Of a stretch of 64,000 nucleotides of DNA, positions 24,125-36,700 are shown one piece after another. The stretch spans positions 69,042,496 through 69,106,495 of the forward strand of contig CM051457.1 of the NCBI GenBank assembly GCA_028274465.1, written 5' to 3'. Below the pieces are notes generated by a model. That model worked only from the letters and a program-made list of their open reading frames with translations. It did not search any database and was not told the origin of the DNA. Made by a program: the position numbers and the translations under genes. Numbering within the stretch: the stretch's first letter is position 1; each line of letters starts with the position of its first letter. This DNA comes from Plantago ovata. Lineage: Eukaryota; Streptophyta; Magnoliopsida; Lamiales; Plantaginaceae.

Positions 24125-27100
24125 ATCATGTATGTTGGGCAACCATCTAACCCAAACCCGATAAACAAAGGTGCTAAGGGTAAGGGAAAGTCGGGAGCCA
24201 AGGCTAACACTTCGAGTGATAGGCCTAAGTGTCTGAACTAGAAAAGGAAGTTCAAGAGGAGCGGAACGGTACGCACATATGAATGTCTTTTCTGTAAGCA
24301 AAAGGGCATTGGAAGAAAGATTGCCCTAAGCTAAGGGCAGATCAAGCTAAGAAGCCGCCGGCTTCTAGCTCAGGTATGTTTGTTATTGAAATGAACATGA
24401 CTACTTTTGACTCCAATGGTTAGGTATTAGATACAGCCTGTGGCTCACACATTTGTAATAATGTGCAGGGCCTAATTGAACACAGGCTAGTCAAGCAAGG
24501 TGAAATCGACTTGCATGTTGGGAACGGCAATCCAGTTGAAGCCAAACGCGTTGGACGCTGCAAGATAGATTTACCATCAGGACAATGTTTAGAACTTGAT
24601 AACGTCTCTTTGTTCCATCCATTGTCAGAAATATTATTTCCATTCCATTGTTGGACAATTTGGATTTTTCCTTTCGTTTTGCTAATAATACTTGTTATTT
24701 TTCGCTAAATGACCAGTATTATGGAAAAGCTCGCTTAGTGAATGGTTTATATATTTTGCAAAGTAGTCTACCTTTATTTCAAATACATAACAAACAACCG
24801 TCTTCAAGTAGGAAGAATAATCCATCTTATCTATGGCATTGTCGGCTAGGCCATATCAATGAAACACGGATTCAAAGACTAAGGAAGTTGGACTACTTAG
24901 AACCATTTGATTTCGAATCATATGGTACATACGAATCATGTGTTAAGGGTAAGATGACGAACAAACCCTTTGTTGGACAAGGTGTTCGTGCCACTCGCTG
25001 CTTAGAGCTCATACATACCGATGTATGTGGACCTTTTAAAGTCCAAGCACGTGGAGGTTATTCTTACTTCGTTACCTTTACTGACGATTTCTCAAGGTAT
25101 GGATATATTTATCTTATGAAGAATAAATCTGAGACCTTTGAAAATTCAAGGAGTTTAGGAATGAGGTCGAGAATGAATTGAACCTAAGGATAGTCACTCT
25201 TCGATCAGATCGAGGAGGTGAATACCTTAGTGAAGAATTTATCGACTACTTGAAGGAGAATGGAATTCAATCGCAATGGACCCCTCCTGGAACACCACAA
25301 CTAAATGGTGTGTCTGAGAGAAGGAATCGAACCCTGCTAGACATGGTGAGATCAATGATTGGATTCTCGACTCTTCCAAAATATCTATGGGGATATGCGC
25401 TACAAACTGCAATCTACATTCTGAACCGTGTACCATCTAAATCAGTGGAGAAAACTCCTTATGAGTTATGGAACGGAAAGAAGCCCTCACTGGGATATCT
25501 TAGACCTTGGGGTTGTCCTGCGATAGTCAAATTGTTGCTCACTGATAAGTTAGATGCCAAGGGTGTCAAAGTTTATTTCATAGGCTATCCTCGTCAGACG
25601 AGAGACTATGAATTCTATCATGCTGAAGATCACAAGGTGATAGTATCTAGAAACGTCAAGTTTTTAGAAGCAGAATACCTCGAAGAAGAGAGGTTAGATC
25701 ATATGATAGAACTTGAAGAAATTCAAGACTTTGACACGCGCGAACATGAGTTCTCTAAATCTTCTGATTTGGACTCAAGTTCAATGGGAGCTTTCGAAGC
25801 AGACAAGGGTAATGATATGACACTTGCTAGGCATGTCATAGTCAGTGGGAGTCATGTGATTAGATCAACAGTTGAAACCACACCAATAGAACCTGTTGCC
25901 AATCAACCTGTGCAACAAGTTGCACAAGAGCAGCCTCCCGCTAGGGAACAGGGTCGTAGCACGTGACCGGCTGCATCAGTGCCCACTGATAATGTTCGTG
26001 TTACACGAAGCCAGAAAAGAAAAGCACCAGAAACGCCGACAGAAGCACCAGTCGAGCTCCGTAGGTCGAAGAGGATCCCAAAAGGACCTCAGAAGCAAAG
26101 TCTTATGATAGAAGACATCAGTGAACTTGATGTTGGCTTATCAGATCGGGAAGACCCCGAGACCTACAAAGAGGCAATAAATGATATTGACTCAGACAAA
26201 TGGCAAGAGGCCATGGAATTGGAAATGGACTCCATGTACCTGAACCAAGTTTGGAGTTTGGTAGACTTGCCCCAAGGGGTTAGACCTATTGGGTGCAAAT
26301 GGGTCTTTAAACGAAAGACAGATGGCGATGGCAAGGTACAAACGCACAAGGCTAGACTTGTGGCGAAGGGCTACACACAAAAGTATGGCATCGATTACGA
26401 TGAAACCTTTTCACGGGTAGCAAAGTTAAAGTCTATTCTAATTCTACTTGCGATAGCTGCCTACTATGATTATGAGATCTGGCAGATGGATGTAAAGACT
26501 GCCTTCCTCAATGGAAACCTTGAGGAAGAGGTCTATATGGTACAGCTGGAAGGTTTTATTAGTAAAACCAGGCCAACTACTGTATGCAAATTACAGAGAT
26601 CCATCTATGGGCTAAAGCAAGCGTCTAGGAGCTGGAATATCCGCTTTGACGAAGCTGTCAAATCGTTTGACTTCGTCAGAAGCGTAGAAGATCCATGTGT
26701 CTACACTAGGCACAGCGACAAGGGAGTCGTTTTCATGATCATTTAGGTTGATGACATTTTGATCATGGGAAACAATGTCTCTATGCTAGAAGAGACTAAA
26801 GTTTGGTTATCAAGTACCTTCTCAATGAAGGACTTGGGTGAAGCGAACTACATCCTAGGGATAAAGATCTATAGAGATAGGTCCAAGAGGATGTTAGGAT
26901 TGACACAGTCCACCTACATCGACAAAATACTGAAGCGTTATAAGATGGACGACTCAAAGAGAGGCTTTCTCCCATCTAGGCATGGGATCGTGCTATCAGT
27001 TAAGGATAGTCCTAAAACTGGTGAAGAAAGAAAGGCAATGAGTCGTGTGCCCTATGCTTCAGCGGTAGGGTCTATTATGTATGCAATGAATTGCACAAGG

Positions 27101-27730
27101 CCAGATGTGGCATATGCACTTAGTGTCACTTGTCGACACCAACAGAATCCAGGAGTACCTCACTGGACTGCTGTAAAGAACATTCTTAAGTACCTTCGAC
27201 GGACTAAGGAAATGTTCTTGGTGTTTGGTGGAGAACCAGAATTAAAGATGTCTGGTTATGTCGACGCTGGATTTGAATCAGATCCTGATGACTTTAAGTC
27301 ACAGACAGGATACGTATTCAAATTTAACGGAGGAGCTGTCTGTTGGAAGAGTTCTAAGCAAGCCACGATTGTTGACTCAGCCACAGAAGCCGAGTACATT
27401 GCTGCATGAGAAGCATCGAAAGAAGCTGTATGGATTTCAGAGTTCTTGAAGGAATTGAGGGTTGTTCCTGCTTCAAGTCCAATAACGATTTATTGTGACA
27501 ACACGGGCGCCGTCGGTCAAGCCAAGGAGCCTAGATCTACAAACAAGAACAAACATGTACTTAGAAAGTATCGCGTTATACGTGAGATTATTGATAGAGG
27601 AGAAGTTAGTATAGAACGTGTCTCAACCACAGACAACGTGGCAGATCCTTTCACCAAGGTCTTATCAGTGGATGCACACTTAAGACATTATGTTAATCTA
27701 GGCATTAAGCATAAAGGTAACTGGCTCTAG
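24125..27730 (+). pseudogene. copia-2 pol (protease, integrase, RT, RNase H), broken
   Basis: In order: protease LDTACGSHIC (about 24429); pre-integrase YLWHCRLGHI (about 24829); integrase with D (IHTDVCGPF, about 25012), D (LRSDRGGEY) and E (GVSERRNRT); reverse transcriptase from about 26190; RNase H from about 27250 (ATEAEYIAA). Lesions: frameshift near 24650, frameshift near 25145, TGA 25964, an amber TAG at 26744 that replaces the Tyr of the YVDD motif, and TGA 27407. The coding end is TAG 27728. All domains are recognisable, so decay is recent to moderate. The product if intact would be the replication and integration enzymes of the element. Confidence 0.95.
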
Positions 27731-27744
27731 TCCAAGTGGGAGAT

Positions 27745-29859
27745 TGATAGTGTATATGTCCTAGAGACAGTCTTTATTAAGGGCAGACCGCCCTTATTAA
27801 GGGCATATATGTACTATTACACAGGTCAACGTAATATAATATATGTTTGTTTGTTTGACTATTGAGTATCGCTTTCATATTTATATTACACCAGGCATAC
27901 AACATGTCATATCTCTATTCCTGTCTGTATTGATATCAAACAAGTCCCATCGGATAGATGACCGATCACACAGATAGTGGGAGCTATGTGAGTTATCATC
28001 TATCCCAAACTCTCCCTAGTCGAGGTTCATCTCGGATGTAGGGGTCTGAATGAACCAGGTGAGACTAGTATGCGTGGAGGTTATACTTGTTAGAGCAAGT
28101 GTGAGCCGATCCCACGGCCACGGAACGGATTGTTAGACAATCTAGAAACGTTTCCAAAACTCCGCATAGTTGTTCGAAGGGTGATTACCTAACAATGGAA
28201 GTACCCATCGGGAACTCCCATCGATGTATACTAAACACCGAAGTGTCTATGGGAACCGGAAAGTTGTCGAAGTGATGCCAGTCGTCCTTTGGACTTACAG
28301 GAATTTATCATCACATTTGTTGCCCCATATCCTTGGTGGAACCGTCGATGTCAGCTCTGAATAAGCAGTTGACCCAAGACACGATCCAGGATTATGGCTA
28401 CATACAAATGGGGGTGATAAGTTATTCTATGAAGGATTCATCTCTCACGTGTAGCACAAGAGAGCACTGCTCATAGTCGTTCATAGTGGTGATTGGTTAA
28501 ACCGCTGGCCAGCGTATCAATATTATTATGATAGTCATAATAGATATTGGATTCACCAAGCAACTCACTGAAGACGCCCGTGGATGTATTATTGGGATAG
28601 ACACTTCATCGATACTAGATGCATTCGAGTCAGTCAGATGAAGGGACGTTACCATCGCCGCGTTGAGCGCAACAGACTTCACAACGAAAGGGTTTGCTTT
28701 GAGAAACCTCTCAAACGAACTCATGTATTAATATTGCAAATGGAACCGTCTAGGAATTCCATGTTGCCTAGTGTAGCACTTGCTTAATATAGTGAGGCCC
28801 TACGGGTCACACTATGTGGTGATTCAGCTTATCCGAATATCCTTTAAGATGGAATCGCAATTAATTTAGAATTAATTGTGATTGATGAATTATAATTGAT
28901 TTGTAATTAATTATAATTATTTGTGGCTCAATTAATAATTTGAAACTATTAATTGAATTGATTGATTTATTGTATTTTATGTAAATACAATTAAATATTA
29001 TATTTTAGAAATATAATAGAGGTTTGATTTGAAAGGATATGTTAATTTAGAATTAATATATGCACATGGGAAAAATGTACTTGGAGTTTGAATTGCCTTA
29101 GAATTATAAGTGGGTCCCAAAATCGGGACCCACCTAACCCCCATGATGAGCCGCGCGACCAGCAGTAGTATGGGGAGGAGTTCGACTCCTTCCCATATTA
29201 GAAGTCAAGGGATAAGTTAGATTTTCCTGATTGAGTTTTAATTTGATTGGGAATGAATCTAGACTCAAATTGGTTTCCTTGTGCAATAAGAATTAGATTC
29301 TTATTCCTTTATGAAGTCTAATTGATTCTTCTTTAGGCTTCTATTGACTACTATATATAGTAGACTATTAGAGAGCTTTTCATACGATTGATTGAAGATT
29401 ATTCTGAATCATTCTTCGTACCAGTTTTCTTAGAGAAAATAAAAAGCTCTCCCCACCTCTCTATAGCCGAGCGCGCCACTCCCACCGGAGGAAAATTGTC
29501 GCCCCATCTTCTTGGCCACATAAAGAATATCCTAGCATTCTTTCCGATATGCTGTTCATCCGTGGATACCAAGGTTGAGGTTCAAAGAGCTTGAAACTAA
29601 CTTTTATTGTCTTGCAGATAATCAAAGTATTGCAGATATCTTCGACTTCGACGAAGGAGAAGATTCACCGGACTATTACGAAGACTTCATCGATTGGCAT
29701 ATCGATTCAATACCTATTCTTGCTTTTGGAGTATTGTAAGTCTTCTTATTAATGTGTTTATTATATACGTTATATGCATGGTCAATTAACCTACATGTTA
29801 AGAAAATTTTGAAATTCCACTGCGTACCCTAGGGGTAACTCTGACCATATTTTCTTACA
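27745..29859 (+). repeat. copia-2 3' LTR
   Basis: 2,115 bp, collinear with 19822-21932. It is preceded by the purine tract AGTGGGAGAT and followed by target duplication AATCG (29860-29864). Confidence 0.95.
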
Positions 29860-29904
29860 AATCGAGCTAATAGTTTTTAAACAAATTAAACATTATTTTT
29901 ATTG

Positions 29905-32900
29905 GTGATGGGGGAGTTGGGGACCGTGAATGAGAGAGCCCCCAATTAACTGGAAGACATCTTGGATAAGGTATGTGGAAGCAAAGAGCTAAAGTTCAAT
30001 GGCTTGCAGAAGGGAACAGAAATACCAAATTCTTTCACAGTTAAGCATCTAAGCGTGCCAAGATTAATGAAATAGCAGGCTTGAAGGATGAAGATGATAC
30101 TCTCTGTAGCGATGAGGAGAGAATGGGAAGAATTGTGTCAGAATAATTCAGCAACATTTTCCGAAGCAGAAAGCCTACAAGTACAGAGAGTGAGGATGTT
30201 GTTGGAACTATGAGTAGCTATGTGAATCAAGCTGTCAACCAGGAGCTCACTCAACCCTTCACTGCCTCTGAGGTAAAAAAAAGCCCTTTTTGACATGTAT
30301 CCCTTAAAATTCAATGGTTCTGATGGTATGCCTGCACTCTTTTATCAGCGTTTTTGGTATGTTGTTGGTTCTAATGTTACTGAGTGTGTTTTGGATTTTC
30401 TGAATAACCATAATATTAATCCTCAGTTAAATTATACACATGTAGTGCTTATACCAAAATGTAAAAATCTTGAGTCTATTACCCAATTTCTCCCCATAAG
30501 CCTAAGTAATGTCCTGTTTAAAATTACCTCAAAAGCCGTCACTAATCGCCTTAAGCCCCACATGAATGCTATTATCTCTGAAATTCAGTCTGCTTTTGTA
30601 CCTACCAGATTGATCACAAATAATGTTTTAGTAGCTTACGAAATTAATCACTATATCAAACAAAAGAATAAGGGCAAAGAAGCTTTTATGGCTTTAAAGT
30701 TGGATATGAGTAAAGCGTATGATCGTGTTGAGTGGCCATTTTTGGAAAGAGTGTTAGAGAAACTTGGCTTTGCTAGATCTTTTATTGATTTAATTATGCT
30801 GAGTGTTAAAACAGTTTCTTACTCCATACTTCTTAATGGAATACCACTTAACCCATTTCAGACAGAGAGGAGGATTCGCCAGGGGGATCCTCTTTCACCG
30901 TACTTGTTTCTTTTTTGTACGAGGCTTTTAGTGCTCTTATTCATAATATTGCGGAAGAGAGGGAGGTGTTGAAGGGCATTGCGGTTACGCCCACAACTCC
31001 GATCCAAGGATCTCTCACCTACTTTAATTTTTGCTGATGATACTCTTTTGTTTCGTAATGCTACTGCGGATTCTGATAGGGAGATTTCCTTGTTACTAGA
31101 TAGATATGCTTTGGCATCTGAGCAGATCATTAATGTGGACAAATCGACGGCTATTTTTTGTAGAAATATGGGGGTGGAGCAGGTGGATGCGGTGAGGGAT
31201 TTCTTACCCGTTAGAGTGGTGGACAAGCATGAAAAATATTTGGGGTTACCAACTGAAATGGGTAGATCAAAAAATGAAGTTTTTAGTTGGTTAAGGGATA
31301 GGTTGTGGAGTCGAGTGAAGGGGTATGGCCATAAGTCGCTTTCTAGAGCAGGTAAGGAAGTCTTAATAAAGTCAGTGATTCAAACAATTCCTACTTATGT
31401 TATGGGGTGTTTCAAATTACCTGATTATCTTTTGAACGAGTTACATTCCATTGTGCAAAGTTTTGGTGGGGGAATAGTAATGATAGAAAGATACATTGGG
31501 TTAAGTGGAATTTGCTTTGTAACAGTAAGTGAGATGGTAGCTTGGGGTTTGGAGACTTACACTCTTTTAATCTTGCAATGCTTGGAAAGAAAGTTTGGAG
31601 GGTCATTCAGTTTCCTAATTCTCTTCTTAGTCGAGTCTTTAAAGCAAAGTACTTTCCTAGTTGTGATGTGTTAGATTCAGTCTCTGGATCCAATGCGTCC
31701 TACACGTGGAAGAGTATTAGTGCCTCTTTACCTCTTGTGAAAGCTGGAGTTAGATGGAGAATAGGGAATGGAGAGAGTGTGAGTGTTTGGGATGATAATA
31801 TGCTACCTCGTGATTTCAACCTTAAACCTATAACTCCAGACCTTTATAATTTGGGAGCACTTAAAGTTCCTGACTTGATTGACCCACATGATTTCTCTTG
31901 GGATGTTGAAACTGTTCAGGAATTTTTTTGGGAGCAGGATGCGGCCAGTGTGCTACAGGTCCCTTTAGTTTCTCCCTTGACTGATGATAGAAGGATTTTG
32001 CACTATAATAATTTTGGAGTTTATATGGTGAAAAGTGCGTATCATTTAGCTCGTGACTTAAAGCAAAGGGAGTTGGCAGCACGTATAGGAGGGAGTAGTG
32101 GATTGAGTGCGCAAAATTGGACTTGGTTTGGAGCATTGATTCGCCTAATAAAATAAAAAAAAAATTTGGCGATTGCTCCATAATGCGTTACCTGTGTTAA
32201 TTTACAGAGGTGTGGCATAGTCTGTGATTCTCTTTGTTTGCTTTGCGGCAACTCTCCAGAATCTTTGTTGCATGTGTTCAAGGAGTGTCATTTTGCCCGT
32301 TGTTTCTGGGCCCTTTCCAGCTTGCCTAATATTTTTTCGCTTACAGATTGTCAGGACATCGACAGTTGGTTTACTGCTGTCAAGAAACGTCTTTCTGCTC
32401 AGGACTTCACAGTATTCTTGTGCTCGTGCTGGGCCATTTGGGGCAGTCGTAACAAGAAGCTTCATGACGGGGAAGTGTATGATCCAATGTAGTCAGTACT
32501 GTTTGTGCAAGATTATATCCATCGGTTTGCTGCAGCAAAAATGGAGTATGTTGTTCCAGTTAGGACTGATATACAGAGCAGGTGGCGCCCTCCTCCCAGT
32601 GGCTTCATCAAGGTGAACTTCGGTGCTTCAATCAGAACGACTGAGAAGGGATGTAATCTGGGATATATTATTCGAGATTCTAGCGGTTGCATTGTGGCAT
32701 GGGAGTCGAAATTTCAGGCTTTTACGGTGGTGCCAGAAATAGCAGAGGCACATGTTGCTTTACTTGCAGCTCGACGCATTCAACAATTGGGATTTCAGTT
32801 TATTCACTTTGAAGGGGACTGCATGTCTGTTGTTCAACAACTTCAGCAGGAATCTTCTTTTTCAGGATTGGGGGTATCATTGAGGAAATTAAAGCAATTA

Positions 32901-33101
32901 CTTCGACTTTCCATATTTCGTTTTTACATGTTCATCGTATTTGTAATAAAGCTGCACATTTGGTGGCTCATGACTATAGAAGTGATTGCGTAGGTTTTGA
33001 GACCTTTCCGTTTGTTAATCCAGATATCCTGGACCCTGATTGATTGATTAATAGAATCATTTTCTACTCAAAAAATAATTACCGCGAAAAAAAAAAAAAA
33101 A
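29905..33101 (+). pseudogene. LINE (plant L1-type) ORF2 fragment with 3' end, copy B
   Basis: This is the duplicate of 10290-12769 and reaches the true 3' end. RT motifs are SKAYDRVEW (about 30711), RQGDPLSP (about 30880) and FADDTLLF (about 31031). Then come thumb and zf-RVT regions (LCLLCGNSPESLLHVFKEC, about 32230), and a C-terminal RNase H-like domain (FIKVNFGAS, about 32610; FEGDCMSVVQQL, about 32810), a feature of plant L1 lineages. A poly(A) run at 33086-33101 marks the tail. Lesions include TAA near 30143 and the pre-FADD frameshift (both shared with copy A), plus a private 1-base loss near 30920. 5'-truncated, with no ORF1. The endonuclease domain is missing. Confidence 0.92.
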
Positions 33102-33374
33102 CACTCTTTGAACTGTTGGCTAGTGTAATATATGAAAATTTGAGGGGCCATTTGTAAAAGAAATATATTTATCAAGTGGAGAAGTTCAAATTTGAGAACA
33201 TATGCCTCGAAAACATGGACTCCGAAATGGGTCCATCACGTGAATGGTGTGAGTTGTCTGGTCTGAGTGGGTCGGTCAGTCCGGTCAACGTCTTGGTTAA
33301 CCACAAATCACTAAGTACCAAAAAGCGGGAAATTTCGAACCATTCAGCTCCATTCTCAACGTGTTGTGTCTCAA

Positions 33375-33415
<41 letters not shown>

Positions 33416-33559
33416 TTTATTTTTATTTCCATTTCTAGATTTCCTTTTTCTTTCACCAATAGCTAATTAGTGTTAATTGCATTAGAGGTCCTCAAATTCA
33501 TCCATAATGTACCAATCATTTTTTCTTTTCCTTGATACGGAATTGAACATATACTATTA
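33102..33559 (+). other. Unassigned AT-rich spacer with a (TTA)n tract
   Basis: This lies between the LINE poly(A) tail and the Helitron 3' end. A TTA trinucleotide run occupies 33378-33414. I see no gene, and an ORF through the trinucleotide run is not credible. Confidence 0.7.
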
Positions 33560-33570
33560 CTAGTACATAC

Positions 33571-33587
33571 CCGTGGCGATGCCACGG
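33571..33587 (-). other. Helitron 3' subterminal hairpin
   Basis: A perfect 7-bp stem CCGTGGC/GCCACGG with a 3-base loop, 7 bases inside the CTAG end. Such hairpins are the replication stop signal in rolling-circle transposition. Confidence 0.9.
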
Positions 33588-33745
33588 TATGATATAATTC
33601 TTATCTTATATTTATTAAAGAAAAGATTATTCAAAGATAATCGTAAAAAAATGTTTAAGTAAAGTAAAGTATTATAATGAAGTAATTCGAGTTAAAAGTA
33701 GAAAATTCATAATCAATGTATAGCAAAGGAAATACAAAGGAGCAT

Positions 33746-36700
33746 TCATCGCAACTTCCAAATGACTTCTTTGTACACTACATTAGTTGTAGTGTCGATG
33801 GGTTTACCATCTTCATCAAGTATTAGAACCTTCAACCCTTTCTTGCTAGTAACTCTAGAGAACGCAACATAGAGCTGACCATGGCTGAAAACTGGATTAA
33901 GAAGATAGAGGCCAACATTACCCAAAGATTGTCCTTGACTCTTGTTGATAGACATTGCATAGCAGATAGCAATAGGAAAATGTCGTCGCTGGAATCGTAT
34001 TGGAAACTTGGTGTGGTCAGAAGGTGAAAGAACCATCCGCGGTATGTAAACTCTATTGCCGGCATACTTCCCATGAATTACTTTCACCTGTATAATTTTT
34101 TCACCAAGATCCGTCACCACCAACCGATTTCCATTACAAAGTTCAGCCGCTGGGTCGATGTTACGCAAGAGCATAACGGGGCAACCAACCTTTAATCGGA
34201 TCAAGTGGTTTGGCAGCCGAGAAGTTCTGATTGTATTTAGAAATTCAATCGAATAAACATCCTCTCGATTGACAACATCATCCTCATCCGGGCATATATT
34301 ATCAGAACTCATATGCTCAACTGCATCACCCGGAAACAAATCCATGACGTAGTTATTAATTTGTTCTACTACCTCATTTGTCGGCGCAAGTATAGCCCTA
34401 TCCTGAAAATAAGCTCCATCTCCAACATGATCCAAAAGAGATGGATATGTAGATTTCACAATTGCGACTATAGGATCATCAGGAGCTTCAAGAATGAGTA
34501 TATCTTTTGGCAATTTGAAATCAACCTCACCATCGTTATCACCCCCTTCCACACCATCTCCGACACGCAACAACCAATCAGCAAACTCCTTTATATTAGC
34601 AACTTCCGCAGCTGAACTTCCAGACTACAACAATAAACATAAATACTAAGAAACTAAATACAATAAAACACAAATGATAATGAAGTATAAATTATATACT
34701 AACCTGCAATCGCATGTTCTTCCTGAGATTCAACACCTTGCAATATCTCCATATACGGTTAGAAGAACATAGTGTTGCATGGACAATATCATGCCTGCTA
34801 CCCTTGGGTACAACGGGCAAAATCTGACGGAAATCACCACCAAACACAATAACCTTTTCACCAAACGGTTTAGCGTTCGTCAAATCATCCGGACCTCTAA
34901 TAACGTCCATCAAACTCCTATCAAGAGCCTCAAAACAAAACTTATTTGTCATGGGAGCTTCATCCCATATGATCAACTTGCAGCGTTTTATCAACGCGGT
35001 CAACTCGCTGGTCGGAGTTATTCGGCTGCACATGGTCGTCTCATCAACCTCTATAGGTATACTAAATCTAGAATGCGCAGTACGACCTCGAGGAAGGAGA
35101 AGAGAGGTAATGCCACTCGAAGCAACTGGAAGGACAATATCACCTCGACCACGAATAGCTGAGCATAATTTTCTCCAGAGGAACGTCTTGCCCGTACCAC
35201 CATAACCATAGACGAAAAACACACCACCTGTTTCTGATTCAATAGCATCCATGATCATTTGATAATTATTCTTCTATTCGCCCGTCAAACACGGATACAA
35301 CTTGGCATGCTCAGCTTGCAATTCATGCAAATCATATGTCATCTCTTCCGCAATTAACTTGTTCAATCCATCACCAACGAAAACATTATCCGGAAGTTTC
35401 ATACCTTCATATTGATCCAAACTGCACCCATTCTTCTTCAGTATGTCCTGAATTGCAGAAAGAGCAAGTTGTTTCCGCAGTTCTTCACTCAGTTGCAAAT
35501 CTACATTGTACGACGTGTTAATAATAAAAAAAAAATCAAGTAAAACCGATAAAATATCTCACACCACATATGTACCTGGATTGTTAAACTGATTCCGCAT
35601 ACGGGTGATCATATCATCCGATAAATACATCCAAGTGTTCTCCCAAACATGCTTTGGTCTAGACTAGACATAAGAAGCATGGAAAACAACTGACGAAGGT
35701 AGTAACCCCCACCCCAAAAGAATGCCTCCTTAATGCCATCAATATACTCAGCATCATCATCAAGCAGCCCTAGTGCGTAGCAAGCGTCACGGTACGTTTC
35801 ATAGACAACACCATTCACCGTTCTCAAATCTTCAAAGCAGGTAGCACCCCTTATGTGATTCAACATTATCCTAAGATGGTATAAAGCACCAGTACCAGGG
35901 GGAACATGATAAATCCTACCAAAATCCTCCTTGATTGCTGTCTATCCTTCCACCTGCGCTCAGGAACATTGTACACGTAATGCTGTGGAAACTCCGCATA
36001 CAAATACTTCCGGGCCTCAGGATGTTTTTTTATTGAAATCCATCCAAGCAAGGAATTTTGAATGTGCAACAGTTTGTTTCTCTTTCAAATCCAGAATGTA
36101 GTCACCGTCTTTGAAACACATTGTCTGCTTACCTTCCAAGTGGAATGGCAAACGCTCTACGGGAGGATCTCGATAGTGAATGGGATATCCCAACAAACGC
36201 CATACTGCTTCGCAAGCAGATATATAACGGCAATCCACATAATCCTTAACCTCATTCTCAACCATAATTTTTGCACCGCATCTGTCAACACTCTTATTGA
36301 CATACTTGAAAGATACTTGATTGAATTCGTTGAGTTGCACCTCTCAACATTAATATGGGCTTGATATTTCATCAGTAAGTAAGGATTGTACGGGACAATG
36401 TACCTGTAAATTTAGATCACGAATCACTGATCCAATTATATAAACATATAAAAAAATGTTAATATAAAGTAACGTAGATTTACCTATTGTCCACTTCAAT
36501 ACCATTCTTAATTATCATGGCACCAGTATCCCGCCTCCTGTAAACGGGATATCCATTATCATCGAATGTCGTTCTTTCATTAAACGACTTGGGAAATTTC
36601 TTTGTGCATTTCCTCTTGTCTCTATCCATACACGGAGAATTCTGGTTCAGCACACCACATGGTCCGTGTACCATGTACTCCGATACGGCCTTATACAAAT

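Noticed and set aside
33172..33466. ORFs on both strands through the TTA repeat
   Set aside because: Low-complexity poly-Ile translation of a trinucleotide repeat, with no homology recognised.
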